A stretch of DNA of 64,000 nt from Branchiostoma lanceolatum (taxonomy: Eukaryota > Chordata > Leptocardii > Amphioxiformes > Branchiostomatidae): the NCBI RefSeq assembly GCF_035083965.1, contig NC_089724.1, positions 9,976,910 to 10,040,909 of the forward strand, given 5' to 3'. Numbering within the stretch: position 1 is the stretch's first letter; each line of letters begins with the position of its first letter. The notes beneath the pieces are model-generated. The model searched no databases, was not told the origin of the DNA, and was given only the letters and a program-made list of their open reading frames with translations. This document shows, piece after piece, positions 1 through 16,900 of the stretch. Both the position numbers and the translations under genes were made by a program.

Positions 1-8
1 GATGTAGT

Positions 9-53
9 AGACCTTACGAAAATCGCTGTACTTTTGTTGTATCAATAAAGATT
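9..53 (+). repeat. Short intronic repeat, second copy at 2597-2641
   Basis: About 45 bases (AGACCTTACGAAAATCGCTG and on to CAATAAAGATT) occur here and again at 2597-2641 in another intron of the same gene with few changes. It looks like an old dispersed or intragenic duplication. Nothing else is visible in the first 180 bases. Confidence 0.7.
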
Positions 54-162
54 TCATTGTGAAATGATCTTCCTTGCTGAAAACCAGAAATGATGTAGAC
101 AAGTTGATACATCTCATCATATTGCGTCTACCATATGTTTCAGAAAAAATTAATGCTAATGA

Positions 163-4886
<4,724 letters not shown>

Positions 4887-6655
4887 AGTACCTGTACTGA
4901 CCAACAGGGGGAGCTGCTCATCAGGATGCAGTCTCGCATGAAACACAACTATGGCATCTGTGTTAGCTCATGAAGTACCTGTACTGACCAACAGGGGGAG
5001 CTGCTCATCAGGATGCAGTCTCGCATGAAACACAAGTATGGTCAGCTCATGAACTACCTGTACTAACCAGTACATCTGAGCTCTGGATGAAACATCTGAG
5101 CTCTGGATTAAAAATTGGTGCCCAGCTGGTTTGGACTGAAGACCTGATTGTCACATTTTGACGGGAACCAATCAGGCAACTATAGATCAATATCATTTAC
5201 TCAGATTAATGAAATATGTATATTGTTAGATTGATAGCCAACAGTAGGGACCTCACTACAAGTTCACATGCCAACTTAGTACTTTGAAGTAGATAAATCA
5301 TATTAATTTTATTCATATTTATATCAATTTTAAAGTTTCAATAAAGGAGCAGTCAGAAACTGTGTTCAACAAAGAAGTTCTAGGCTAAGCTTGATATGTA
5401 GCAAAATGGTGATTTGAGGAAATGGAAGGGGGTTAAGAAATCTCTGACTGACCTCTCAAAAATGTTTGAGCTTTGAACAGTTTTTGGTTGAAAGGATAAT
5501 CAAATTGCCTGGGTAACTATTTGTTTACCACTGTGACAGTTCTCTTAAATACAATGGTTTGTTACTGTTTACTGTATGTTGTAAGTATGAATGTGAAGTA
5601 CACTGGTACTGCTTGTGTATTGATTATCGAAAATGTAGTCACTGATTTGTGAACTCATGCATGTATAAGCCTTTTATTATGTGATGTATATGAAATGTGA
5701 CCAACACCTGTAAATATCTATTATGTTCTACTCAATAATATGTTGCATCTTGTGTATGTATGAATGCACAGTTGTATATTGTTTAAGCTTTTTGTCAATG
5801 ATACGAACAATGTTGTCACCAGTTTGTTCATCTGTTGCAGTGGTAAAGATGTGACAAGAATGGTTGGTAGCCCATACAGTAACTGCAGAATTTACTTGTC
5901 AAAAGTTCTAGAGCATTTTCAAATTTTTTCTTACGTCTATCATTAGAATTCACCCCATTGAATATCCCTGTGAAGTAGGTGTTTTTGTAGGATCAAAATG
6001 TTTTCATTTGGAGATTGTTCCAAAAATGAGTGTACTAATTATAAAAACAAGCTGTCAGGAAGTACTGTATCAACTATACTGCATGTAGATGTAACTCAAG
6101 AAAGGACATGCAAACTGCTAGTATCATACATTCTAACATTATGTGTTGAGTCCTTGTGCAATATGTGTGCCATTAACTAACAATCCAAAGCTCCAGTAGT
6201 TTTACCCTAGTTTGGCAAGTCAATAGGTAGTCTAGTTTTGACTAGATACATCTGCATCCATAAGTCTACTAGAATATGTTGGATACAAATTGAAACAATG
6301 AACTTGAAGACAGAGCCCCCGAAGAAGAAAGAATGTCTTATTGTACTCAGTATGTACATTAAGATAAGGGACTTTTTTTTCTTTTCTGAGAATCAGTTCT
6401 GAGACTCTTCATTTTGTACCACAAAAGAAATAGATATATACAGCCTTAAATGTGCCGTACATTTGGTAAGAGTTTTGTATTTTGGAATGGTCAGTCTGTT
6501 TTTTAAGGACAGTCACTGAAAAAAAGATTGCAGTATTTGTAGTTTGAAAGATGACTTTTGTAAATTTGGACTTTTCTTCTCAATACCCTTTTATATTTAT
6601 CAATGTACAGATCCTATCTGATAAAAACTCAAAATAAAGCAGATATTGTAATAGA
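4887..6655 (+). other. Probable 3' UTR of the ABTB-like gene
   Basis: AT-rich, no coding signature. AATAAA occurs at 5340-5345 and, in a better context, at 6633-6638. The UTR extent is inferred from these signals only. The small ORFs here show no family resemblance. Confidence 0.55.
6633..6638 (+). terminator. Poly(A) signal AATAAA, candidate for the ABTB-like gene
   Basis: Canonical hexamer 1.75 kb after the first in-frame stop, followed by an AT-rich stretch. Confidence 0.45.
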
Positions 6656-9345
6656 ACAAATATGAATGTTGTATTCTTTTATATTTATGCATCTGTATTA
6701 CAAGTTGCTGTAAGACTAGTAGGGGCCAAAGTATAATGTTGCTCTGGTGCCATGTTAAAGATCGTGGAAAGGAAAACATTGATCTTCTTTGTGAAATGGT
6801 GAGAGCTGTTTCATAAAAAAAGAAAAAAACAGAGAGAGCCACCCTGGTAAAAGAAATAAATGGTCCTAGCGCCTGGAATGTTACAAATCAGAACACAGAC
6901 GATGACATGGGTTCTTTCACCTTCATATTGAAAAAACAACAACAAAATTAAGTACAGGATAATAGGTGGTACCGGTCTACAGGTGCATACATATATATAT
7001 GTATACGTATCCTTACAGGTGCATTGATATTTTGTGGACTGTTTTATATTACAGTAATTTCAATCGATATCTGACAAAACCAGTGATGTTACAACTACAC
7101 ATTACAGACTCCAATTTAGTTCTACTCTAAGATTATTCCCTATGCTTTGAATCGGAGTCATACATACACAATCATGCAAAACTAGAGCATTCTGAGTAGA
7201 TATCTTTGATATATACAGGGATGTTAGACTTAGATTACTAATTCATGTGATAAATCAACAGAATATAAACTAACTTCTTTCCCAACAGGCTTGTCGATCT
7301 TGTATCCAAAAGGATGACGTAACGTTAGTCTTTGCGACAAAAATACGCATGTGAAGGTGAACCACTACTAGGCACTCGGTTGAGAACGCCTTGCATTCTG
7401 GTCAGAAATAACGAAGCTAAATAAGGCAAGAGATAGCCTCCGCTGCAGACTCCTTCCGACTGTTTTCTTTTTTAAGTCACAGTTTTATTATCACATTTTT
7501 TCTTCTTCTCATTGCTGGCCGGGAAGGCTGCGTTCACTGGGCGCCTCAAAGGAAAGAACATTAAGAAAGTCTTCCCGGCCAGCGATAAGAAAAAAATGTA
7601 ATAGTAAATAAGAAAACTGTAACTTGAAAAAGAAAACAGCCGGAAGGAGTCGATCTGCAACGGAGGCAAGCAAGAGAAACACTTTAAATAAAGATCATGC
7701 TACAATTGGTGACATTAAATGTAAAGGAGCTGTGGATGTACCTAGTATCTTTTAAAGAAATTGTTTTTCTTGGTAAAGACTGTACCAAAAAAAAGCTCAC
7801 ACGACAAACACTGCCATCATTACTCCACGGAGGTTTGTGTCCTACGGACTCTTATTCATGATCATGTCTTCCCCTCTTAACACCCACTGGTCTCTCTCTC
7901 TCGCTACATGTTTATTTAATGTTTTCAATCTTAGAGAATGTACAAAGCATTAACTGAGGTCTCTGTTAACTCTATTTTCTGCTGAGAAATTTAGAAGCAC
8001 ATCTAGACAAGCAAGACGTCGCTAGGAATGGTATCATGATTTAGCACTTCAAAGGTATACATCTATAGCGCTCGCATCTTTATTCACAGCTAACGTTACT
8101 ACTGGTACTCCTTTTAGACGTCTGTGATAGCACAGATCAAACAGAAAGTAGACGATACTTCAACATTACCATTACTTCAATTTGTTACATGAATCAAAAA
8201 GTGCAATTGAGCAATTTACAACTTTGTGCAAAAACTGGTAGGAACATTGCTACACTATTCTTCATCAACCAAGAATTGCTGCTGACTGGTTTCTTTTGTT
8301 TCATCTCTGCCGTACATTTTGGAAACGGGGCCCTCTCTTGACGCATGCTCGTTTTTATACGTACGGACACACTTTATGAATTATGAAGAGTCAGAAGACG
8401 GTTCGTTGCTAAGGGAAAATTTCCACTGTAAGGGAGCGTATCAGGTTACCGGGACTCCCGTGCGGTCCCCGGGGGAGCTGTAACGTCTTCTAAAAGATCA
8501 TGATAGTTAGACAAACGATATCTCCCACATGTCTCGCCAAATGGAAATGAAACTAGCCAATGTGTATACCTAAAATCCTGCCGTTTTACTAATGTTGCAT
8601 CATTTTGTCTGAATATTTTCTGAAATAGGCCAAGTTTGCTGTTATAGAAAGGATGTTCGGTGTAAAAAATATCAAAATGGTGTAAATAAGTCGGTTCTAA
8701 ACGTTACTGAAAATCCAAATCTTCTATATTCTGAACAATAACAATAATTCTAAACTTTCTGTTTTAGGAATTTTTAAATTTCTCATTCAAATTATTTCTA
8801 CGACCGAAAATAGGTCAAAAAATACATTTTTTTACACTCAAACACCCGTAAATCAAAATTTCCGCCGTATCAAAAAAGTCCCTAAAACAAAAGCCTGGGG
8901 ATATTAGTTCTCGAAAATTTAAGACCTCGATGAGTGAGTTTGAACGCATATTGCTCGAGTTTTTCATACCACTTTGGAACAATGTCATGCCTCACGGATA
9001 GGGGGAGGGGGCACTTGATGCCGGCGTAAACAAGTCCTGCAACATTCAAAGTCATCAACAATGGCGCCAGTAGCTTGGCTACATGTTCGATGTCCACAAC
9101 AAAATGTCAGCAAAGATATACTGTCCAGAAAATAGTTTGTATTTGTGATAAAGTGTTTTTTCTTCTTGTGCAAGGGACCTAGGACAGAAAGGGCCTTTTG
9201 GCGCGAATTTACAGTGACAACCTGCATATGACCGTGAGTGACCCCGAATAGAATGCACGTTCTATTCGATTACGTCACTTCGAACGTAATAGAATGTTGT
9301 TCGAATTCTAAAAAAGTCTGGAAATTTTGGGCCCATATTTGACCA
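6656..9345. other. Gene-free interval
   Basis: No exon can be supported. Apart from the hairpin at 7436-7667 it is AT-rich, with short T and A runs and an ATATATATGTATACGTAT stretch near 6995. ORFs on the minus strand around 8.88-9.23 kb have no recognisable domain. Confidence 0.5.
7436..7667. repeat. Large imperfect palindrome (foldback element)
   Basis: Roughly 100-bp arms are inverted copies: the left arm begins GCCTCCGCTGCAGACTCCTT and the right arm ends in its reverse complement, AAGGAGTCGATCTGCAACGG plus AGGC. The inner arm ends are GCTGGCCGGGAAG and CTTCCCGGCCAGC. A loop of about 35-40 bases separates the arms. This is typical of a foldback MITE. Confidence 0.85.
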
Positions 9346-11843
9346 TCATGACTCGCACAAACTGTCGTGATCGCGGAGGTGTCCTTCCGCGTACGGTGTG
9401 ATCTCGTCGTCTTCGACATCATACGTTATGGCATACGGGGTAATCTGCTCATGTGGGGCGCTACCATTTTCACCTGTATCGTATGCTACCGCATAAGGAA
9501 CGATCGCGCTCGGCCCAGAAGGCAAGCGTGCCACGCCTTCTCGGGGCGCTGGCACCTGTTCTCCTGAATTGTTTTCTCGAGCATTTGGCCGTGCTACCCA
9601 TTTCACCCCTATGGTATACTCCCATGCTATCCTTGTGAGAACCATCAATACCGCCGACAAAGCTGCCAACAAAATCGACCATATAGACTTTGAAACATAC
9701 TTCTTGATGTGGTCGCCATGAACCCATTCGGTTGAGGCCCGGGGCGTGGTCAGTGGTTGTGGGTAGGTTGTTGGTTGTGTTTGTGTTGTGGTGAGAGGTT
9801 GTGAGAAACGTAATAAGCTTTCCCTCCCATCAAAGTATGCAGTATAAGAACCGATGTCTGAGACAGCCGAACAGCTGACATTGACCAAAGTCAAGTTATC
9901 AACAGTGCTGAGCCAAAGAGTGAACATGGACCTCCCCATGTAGTTGGAACATGTTTCCAGTTTTCTAGAATCCTGACTTTCCTCCATCGCATTTTCTGAC
10001 CTCTTACATTTCATCCACCCGTCAGCCTTAACTTCGGTCACCACCCGCACAGTAAGGTTACCTATTGCAGTGCTAGCATGTATAGTTGTGTTTGTGTTGT
10101 AGGTTATGTTTATTGAGTGCTCTGATCCATTGTCGACTCTCCAGGACACTTTGGGCAGGTCCTCCCAGAACACGTTCCCAAAGGCTCTGTATTCTAGGGA
10201 CACGTGGTTTTGCTCTATGTTTACAATTTCCACAAACGGTTCGGGACAAGGTAGTGCACTGCTATTGACTGGCATTGGAGTTCTTCCCATCAGAGACGAG
10301 GCAGGGCACCCTGTATGTGCACTATCTACTCTCCCACAGATGTCTAAAGAGCCAGCTGTTCGCACATGTACAGCGCAGGGGATTGTTCGGCAAGACAATA
10401 CGAGTAGACATACTAAAATCTTCTCTCACTGCATACACGGCGGCTATATCATTTCCCTCAACATTTACATATACATGTAAGTCATTTAGCGGCTGGATGA
10501 ACCAAAGGTCTGACGACAGAAATGTTAGCTTGTTTCCCGCCAGGTTTAGTGTGTGTAGTTCAGAGGGAAACGCGCCATCATCAATGCTGGAGATTTCATT
10601 GTACTGCAACTGTAATACCTTCAGTTGTTCAAGCTCGGTGAAAACACCAACGCTGATAGATTGAAGCTTGTTGTCAACTAAATAGGCATGCTGTACAGAC
10701 CTGGTCTCTTGCAGTACCCCAGGCGACATGTAAGACATAGAATTCTCACTTACGTCCAGCCATTCCAGCTGTAGTCCACGCAGCATATCGGAAGCCATCG
10801 TGAAGATTTGGTTGTCCACGAGATAGAGGTATCGCAGCAGAGGCAAACCCTCAAAGGTACCAGCCTGTTAGATGAGAGTGGCAATTTGTGATGGCACTCT
10901 GAGAAAGTGCCTCAATGTGTCGAGAGGGACAGCTAGTCTCTACCAGACTAACTACGCCGGCTGTGGGGAGACTATTTGTCAGGGCTTCATACATTTGCAG
11001 GCTCCCTTACGCGGGCGAAAAGTGATCTTCACCGTGGACTGAATCTACTGGCTAATCATTCCTTTTTCTGCCGAATTCTACGATCCATACGCCCGTATAC
11101 GTAGGGGGGCCTTGTGGAGACTAAGGGACGACTACGATCCATTCATCACTAACACCTACACAAAGTAATTTGTATGACAGTAGAACGACAGAATACGAAA
11201 AAAAGAAACTTACCTCCATACACGTTATGTTGTTGCTCACCAGCAGCAGTTCCTTGAGGCCTTCCATCCCCACAAACGTGCCGCCTCTCAGTGTCTGAAG
11301 GTTACTCCGCCAGATGACTAGGATCTTTACCTTTGGTAGCTTAGCAAACACTCCCACTTCTATGGTCGTAATGTTACAGTTTACGAGCCATACTTTACAG
11401 TATGCATCACATGGTATCTTTGAGATAGCGGTCGTATCAGCTGCACCCATAGCACCAACGTTGTGCTCGACTATCAAAAGATCAGTTATGTCCAGTTGGG
11501 AGGGACTCAGAGTGCCACTCTGGACTTCAGCTGTGACGGAGCTACTTGGCACAGGTTCGTTACCTGTACAGTTGTAGCAGGACATGAAGGCTGAGTACAA
11601 ATTGATTTTGATGAACGGTCCTTTATATCTACCACGAGCTGGGTCTTTCGCCCACTTTGATTCATATCCGCCAATGTCATACCTGTAGTTTGCTCCGCCG
11701 GTACGACTGTCACCAACACTACATCTCACTAGCGATACCTTCTCGCAGTGTTGCCAGTCCCCTGCGTCTACAATTACGAACGGCACTGCTAGACGTACAG
11801 ACAACACTAGATACAACTTCACTACGCACTTTACAGCCATCAT
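9346..11843 (-). CDS. LRR-Ig single-pass membrane receptor, frameshifted in the LRRCT
   Basis: Two exons, 11843-11214 and 10864-9346, joined in phase 0 by a GAG/GTAAGT donor and a CTAACAG acceptor. The ATG at 11843 is chosen because a signal peptide (KLYLVLSVRLAVPFVIV) follows it; an in-frame ATG at 11957 would add 38 hydrophilic residues. After a cysteine-bearing N-terminal part come about eight leucine-rich repeats (LPLLRYLYLVDNQI, LEQLKVLQLQYNEI, LHTLNLAGNKL), an LRRCT starting NPLRCTCANSW, an Ig-like domain with several N-glycosylation sites and the core VSCSAVSDIGSYTAYF, a transmembrane helix (ILLAALSAVLMVL) and a tail with three PYA-type tyrosine motifs. The reading frame slips by one extra base near 10330 inside the LRRCT, so the locus is either a recent pseudogene, a polymorphism or an assembly error. 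Lancelets have many such receptors, but no specific orthologue is claimed. Confidence 0.82.
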
Positions 11844-12480
11844 GGTAGCAGTATACGTTTTTGAATCTAACACATGATCACCTTCTTCCCTACTACATCT
11901 GCCTCTCACCCAACACTCGCTGCTACTAGAACAACGGATCTGATATCGTCCCACCAAATACCCCCATCCTGCACAGGCTTATGCTACAGTACAGTCCCTG
12001 TACCACAGCGATGTCCGGCCCAGACGTATTGCCCATATTCTGGCAGGTGTGGTAATCTTATCACGTAAGCACCGGCCCAGAGTGGGATTACTTTTGAAGA
12101 AAATGTTCCAAATTTTGTCGTCGACGATTGTTTGATCGATCAGGTTCTTCATTTTTACAAAAGGCAACAAGTCTCCGGAGGTCTCAGAGAAAAGCTTAAG
12201 CAGCTTTTGGGTACAAAGAGCGGATATCAAACGAGTGATATCCTACTATATTTTGTCGGCAAACCTTTTCATTTTTTTCAGAAAGCAATTACTCAGTGCC
12301 CGACTCAAATTGCCGAAAACATTTCTCGTTTCGTCGCGTGGCCTCCCTTTAAAGTATGAGTTTCAGCATTTTTGTGGGGAATTTCAATGCAAGCAACGTT
12401 TTAAATATAGGCCACAGCACACAATAGCAAACGCTTATGCCAGTGTACGTATGTTTGTGCGTGTGTCTCACTGTGTGTGT

Positions 12481-12488
<8 letters not shown>

Positions 12489-12532
<44 letters not shown>
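12489..12532 (+). repeat. (GT)n microsatellite
   Basis: About 21 uninterrupted GT dinucleotides, ending GTATGTGGACAGCATAACTC, which is the start of the dispersed repeat that follows. Confidence 0.97.
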
Positions 12533-12537
<5 letters not shown>

Positions 12538-13050
12538 GACAGCATAACTCGAGAAGCTGTGGGTCGATCGTAATGATATTTGGTAGGTGGGTCGGGAAAA
12601 CAAAGGTCAAGTCCGATAATGGGTCCCCAGCGGATATTTGAACTTAAAAATCTTGTTTTGTTTTTTTTAAATATGTTCTGTTCTGTTCTGTGGTCATGAT
12701 TTTTAGTGGTACGTGATAGGACTCTCAAACATGTGACATATGTAAGTGAGAAAGAGGAGAACATTCATAGATATCAATCATACAAATGAGGACCTCATTT
12801 GTATAACCAATGAGAAAATACTATGACTCCATATTAGTATAATGATAGCAAAAGCTTGGCATTACGAAGCCATGTAAAGATGCCATGAATCATGAAAATC
12901 GGGGCCTCGTTTATATAATTCATAAGGAAATGCTACAATAGCCTTCTTTGCTATGATTATACTTTCATACTTTAAGCAACTTGTGTTATTCAGGTAGAAA
13001 AGATGAGCTACTGAGATAATCTATGCAAATGATGACCTTGTTTGCATAAT
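12533..13050 (+). repeat. AT-rich dispersed repeat, copy a
   Basis: Starts ATAACTCGAGAAGCTGTGG, then TTTGGTAGGTGGG, then CTCAAACATGTGACATATG, then repeated modules containing TTTGCATAATTAAT-like strings. The same order of motifs occurs at 18935-19725 and, inverted, at 21600-22745 and 45050-45470. Confidence 0.75.
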
Positions 13051-13487
13051 CAATTAGAAACGTTTACAATACATCACTCATAAAGGTTGATAACATTTGG
13101 CGAAGAAATGACGTCGTGGACCTCTAGTTCACGACTGAATTAATCAAACAATGTTGGGCCCAGATTACAGCCATATTTAGTTACAAATGTCTTTAGTAAG
13201 ACAGTCGTTGGTTTAGATACAATTTGTAGCTTTAGAATACATGTATTCTATAAGTAGAAATGTTCAATTTGAATATAAGACCTTCTCGCCAAACAGAGCT
13301 ATAATAAACTCTTGTTACTTACTCTAGTTGCTTCATCAGTAGTTTGTTTAAGAAAAATAACAGAATCCACATATTACATGTGAATGTCAGAAGACCAACA
13401 ACTTTATTAAGTTCCCTTGCTGTTAACAATGTCAAAATTCAACTTTACATATTGAAATTTGTTACCCCCGGCTACACTGTGTCTATG

Positions 13488-13993
13488 GACCATGGAGAAA
13501 TGCTGCTTCTACTGCTGCAGCTGATGATGATCAATGCATGTGATTGCTCACAATCAGTAGAATTTTACATCTCCTTAAGAAATTCTCAGCACGTGGATAA
13601 AGCCATGTCTATACAATGTCCAAACGATAGGAAAACAAAGAAGTAGCTATACCATTTCTTAGCGCAACACAAAAAGGCATGCTGGATGTGACCTCCGTAA
13701 AATCATCAGTGGACAGATATTGCAGCACATCCACGTTCAGTTGCGGATATCAGATGGTGGTGTTCCCTATTCTTTATAGAACAGAGAATTTGGCGAACAA
13801 CTTTGGACAGATGTTGATAGCAAAAAGCATAGAACGTCAGGAATGTAAATATCCAGTCAATTTCATAAACGGTCTACAGGACAACTTCTATCAAGCAAAT
13901 GTTCCCTATCCCCCAAACTCAACAGATAAAGTATATATACATCATTTCAGCTCCTCACTGCGAATCCTTCAGTACGTTCCGGGAAGGTCTTAG
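13488..13993 (+). CDS. Probable small secreted protein with a one-base frameshift
   Basis: The ATG at 13488, in the context GACCATGG, is followed by a hydrophobic signal peptide (MLLLLLQLMMINACDC). That frame stops at 13646, but a neighbouring frame is open from 13631 to the TAG at 13991-13993 and continues a similar protein-like composition (cysteines, N-x-S/T sites, many hydrophobics). The slip can be placed in a short A-run near 13633. No intron explains it. I do not recognise the family. It could be a pseudogene or carry a sequencing error, and coding status is unproven. Its stop overlaps the stop of the minus-strand gene. Confidence 0.4.
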
Positions 13994-16900
13994 GGAGGAT
14001 CGTCCAGGACCACTGGCGGGTCGGCCGAGTTCTGGCCCGTCATCGGGTTCTGGAAAATGCGATCAATCCAGGCGGGCACGCTCCATCCTGACTCGGCAGA
14101 ATCTGAAATAAGAGCGAACTTTAGTGTAAGAGAACTAAGTAGCCTTATCAGATTACCAGATCACCTGACAACTATAACTTGATTACTACATCACTTCATG
14201 TACACGGTTAGATTACTAGATCACTACACAGCTTAATCACTACAGCATTGCATTGTTACCATACAATAGATCACATCAAAGTGGTCATGAACTAGATGAC
14301 TAGATCATCGCATATGTGCACAGCTAAATTACTATATAGCTGAACGGCTAGATTACTAGATAACTACACAGCCAGATTACTAGATAACTACACAGCTAAA
14401 TTACTAGATAGCTTCACAGCTAAATTACTAGATAACTACACAGCTAGATTACTAGATCACTACATTGCTAGATTCCTAGATCATCACACAGCTAGATTAC
14501 TAGATCGCTACACAGCTATAGCTTACACAGCTAGATTACTACATCACGGCATAACTAGATGACTAGATCACCACATGTGCACTGCTAGAGTACTATATAA
14601 GTACACAGCTAGATTACTAGATAACTACACAGCTAGATTACTAGATCACTACACAGCTCACCTTCTTGAGTACCAGGGTCTGGTGTCTCGTCATCGACAT
14701 TGTCCACATAAGTTGCCCATGGCCAGAAGTAGGTGTGGCCGGAGGTCAAGGAGACATCCTTTGATTCAGCCTCGCCCTCGGCAAGGTCTAAATCAAAGAC
14801 AGGTTGACAAATATGAATATACATATATTTAGACAGATTGACAAATATGAATACATATATATTTTTAGATAGATTGACAAATATGACTATACATGCACAT
14901 GTATATGTATTTAATGGTCAGCGTGGTATGGAAGGACAGATCACATGACAGTAGTCATCAAATCACACTCCAATTCAGTGGTCATGAATTCGAAGACGCC
15001 GGCTTTGCTATCTTGTGCTTTAATATGTCCCAATAGCGCCCGTGACCTTGGGGGGGGGGGGGGGTGTAGTCCCGGCTGGGCCGCGAAGCCACAAATTTGT
15101 CCCGGTGGACTGTCGGGTTCCGCGTTGATTTCAACGCCGGGCTAGAATGAGTTAGGGATCCCAGCCGAACCCAAAAATAGCCCGGCAGCCGCAGGGTGCC
15201 CCACGGACTTCACTCAGTAGGGAAGGCGCCTGTGAGAAAGAGTGAAAAGTTGGTTTCGATACTGGCGGAGACGACGACAAACCTGTGGCCATGTCAGGAT
15301 CCTGTGCAGCCGCATCAGGCCTGTCCGTATTGGCTGACGCGCACGAAGGCGGCAGGCGGTTCATCAGGTCCGTGCACAAATCATATAGAGCAGTCAACAC
15401 TCCTCCTGTGGACTCAGGGTTGGCAGGGTCTAGAGCAAGAGTGAAATTCTACCATCAGGACAAAAATCTTCTTAAAAAATGAAGAGATAAGTGTGAGAGG
15501 AGAATATTTGTGCAAATGATATGAGATTTCGTCGCCCTTTTAACACAGAACCTTTTCATTTACTCAAGTGTTGATACATCGTTAAAATATGTTCTATGTT
15601 CGTACCGATCTCGGGCACTTGATCGGTTGTCGAGTCATCAGCTGGTGTCTCTGACCAGATTTTGTCCATGACACTCCTGTAACCGTCTTGAAGCAGGTCA
15701 GTCCATCTTAAAGGGCGGGGTCCTGGACCGGTGTAGGGATCTGGAGGAAAACAGAAACACCATTATAGTTCTCTGCCATACATCATATGTCGACCCAGAT
15801 CCTTAGTATTTCTCGACAATAGGAAGAAATAGTTATACCAACTTGACCTAACGGTCCTGTGATATATAAAGTCCTCCCACTTATAATTTCCATACACATG
15901 AGAACACACGGCTGTCAGATGCATACCAGTTCGTGAAGGGTATGGACGTGTACCGCATTTTCAAATGTTTGAATGGTTAACATGTTGTAACAAAGGACTA
16001 AATGTTTTCCCTCACCAGTCGGCTCCTCAGACAGCACCTCTCGAAGGTAGTCCTTGGTCCAGTCACGGATATTCCGTGCGAGCTCCAGCCAGGTGATGGG
16101 GTGGAAGGGCGGCGCCTCCTCTACAGGCACGTCAAACTCCGTACTAGGGAACCTTAGGCGCAGACAGGACTTCACTAAGTAGGGAAAGCGCCTACGGGAG
16201 AAAGAGTGAAAGTTTTTTTTGTTTCGATACTGGAATCTCCGAATATTGTGGTTATTATTAAAAGTGTGCAGTGTTCGTTCTCGAACAACCTGTCCTTACT
16301 CAACAAACAACATCAGACAGTGTTACCATCTATCAGCACTGCGGTCCAGCCTTGTAAGTCATCAGCAAGACACGTATATGAATAATAGCAAGAACGATCT
16401 TTAAGTACATTCAACGGTTAGTATGTATTGTATAAGATGGACATGGTCATGGTACAGTGCCTATAGCGGTCACTCAATGGACCGGCCAAAATTGACCACT
16501 GTGTAGCTAAAGTATGTAGCTGTTGATTACGGTTGCAAAAAAAGGTGCAGCAACTAATTATAAAAGGAGAATTTGATAAGGATTAAGCCGTGGAGAAACT
16601 GACATGAAAGACGGACGGACGCAACGACCGGTGAGGACTAGGTTAAGCCCTGAACCCAGGCTGAATAAAGAATAATGTGTACAAAATGAGAGAAAAAAAC
16701 ACTCACCATGACTCGGGCATATTGACCCGTCCTGTGTCTCTCCCCCCGGCCGTCAGCCTCTTCACCATAGTGTCCCTGTGTACATCTTTGTACAGATCAC
16801 ACTGCACGATCCTGCTGTAGTGGGTCTCATTGCCGGGACGTAGGTAAGCCCGCACAAAGATTTCCTCATTCGCTACCTGTATGGATAGACGTAACAAGGA

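Larger units (their letters stand above)
11844..13487. other. Intergenic, with a microsatellite and a dispersed repeat
   Basis: Separates the divergent LRR-Ig gene and the secreted-protein ORF. It contains a (GT)n tract and one copy of the AT-rich dispersed family, annotated separately. No exon seen. Confidence 0.5.

Noticed and set aside
8882..9227. Two overlapping minus-strand ORFs of 70-80 codons
   Set aside because: No domain, no splice partners, and AT-rich low-complexity context; likely chance.
12349..12764. His-Thr repeat ORFs on the minus strand
   Set aside because: Products of translating the (GT)n microsatellite.
14941..15145. Plus-strand ORF over the poly-G and GC-rich stretch
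   Set aside because: Lies antisense within an intron of a well-supported gene; open only because of composition.
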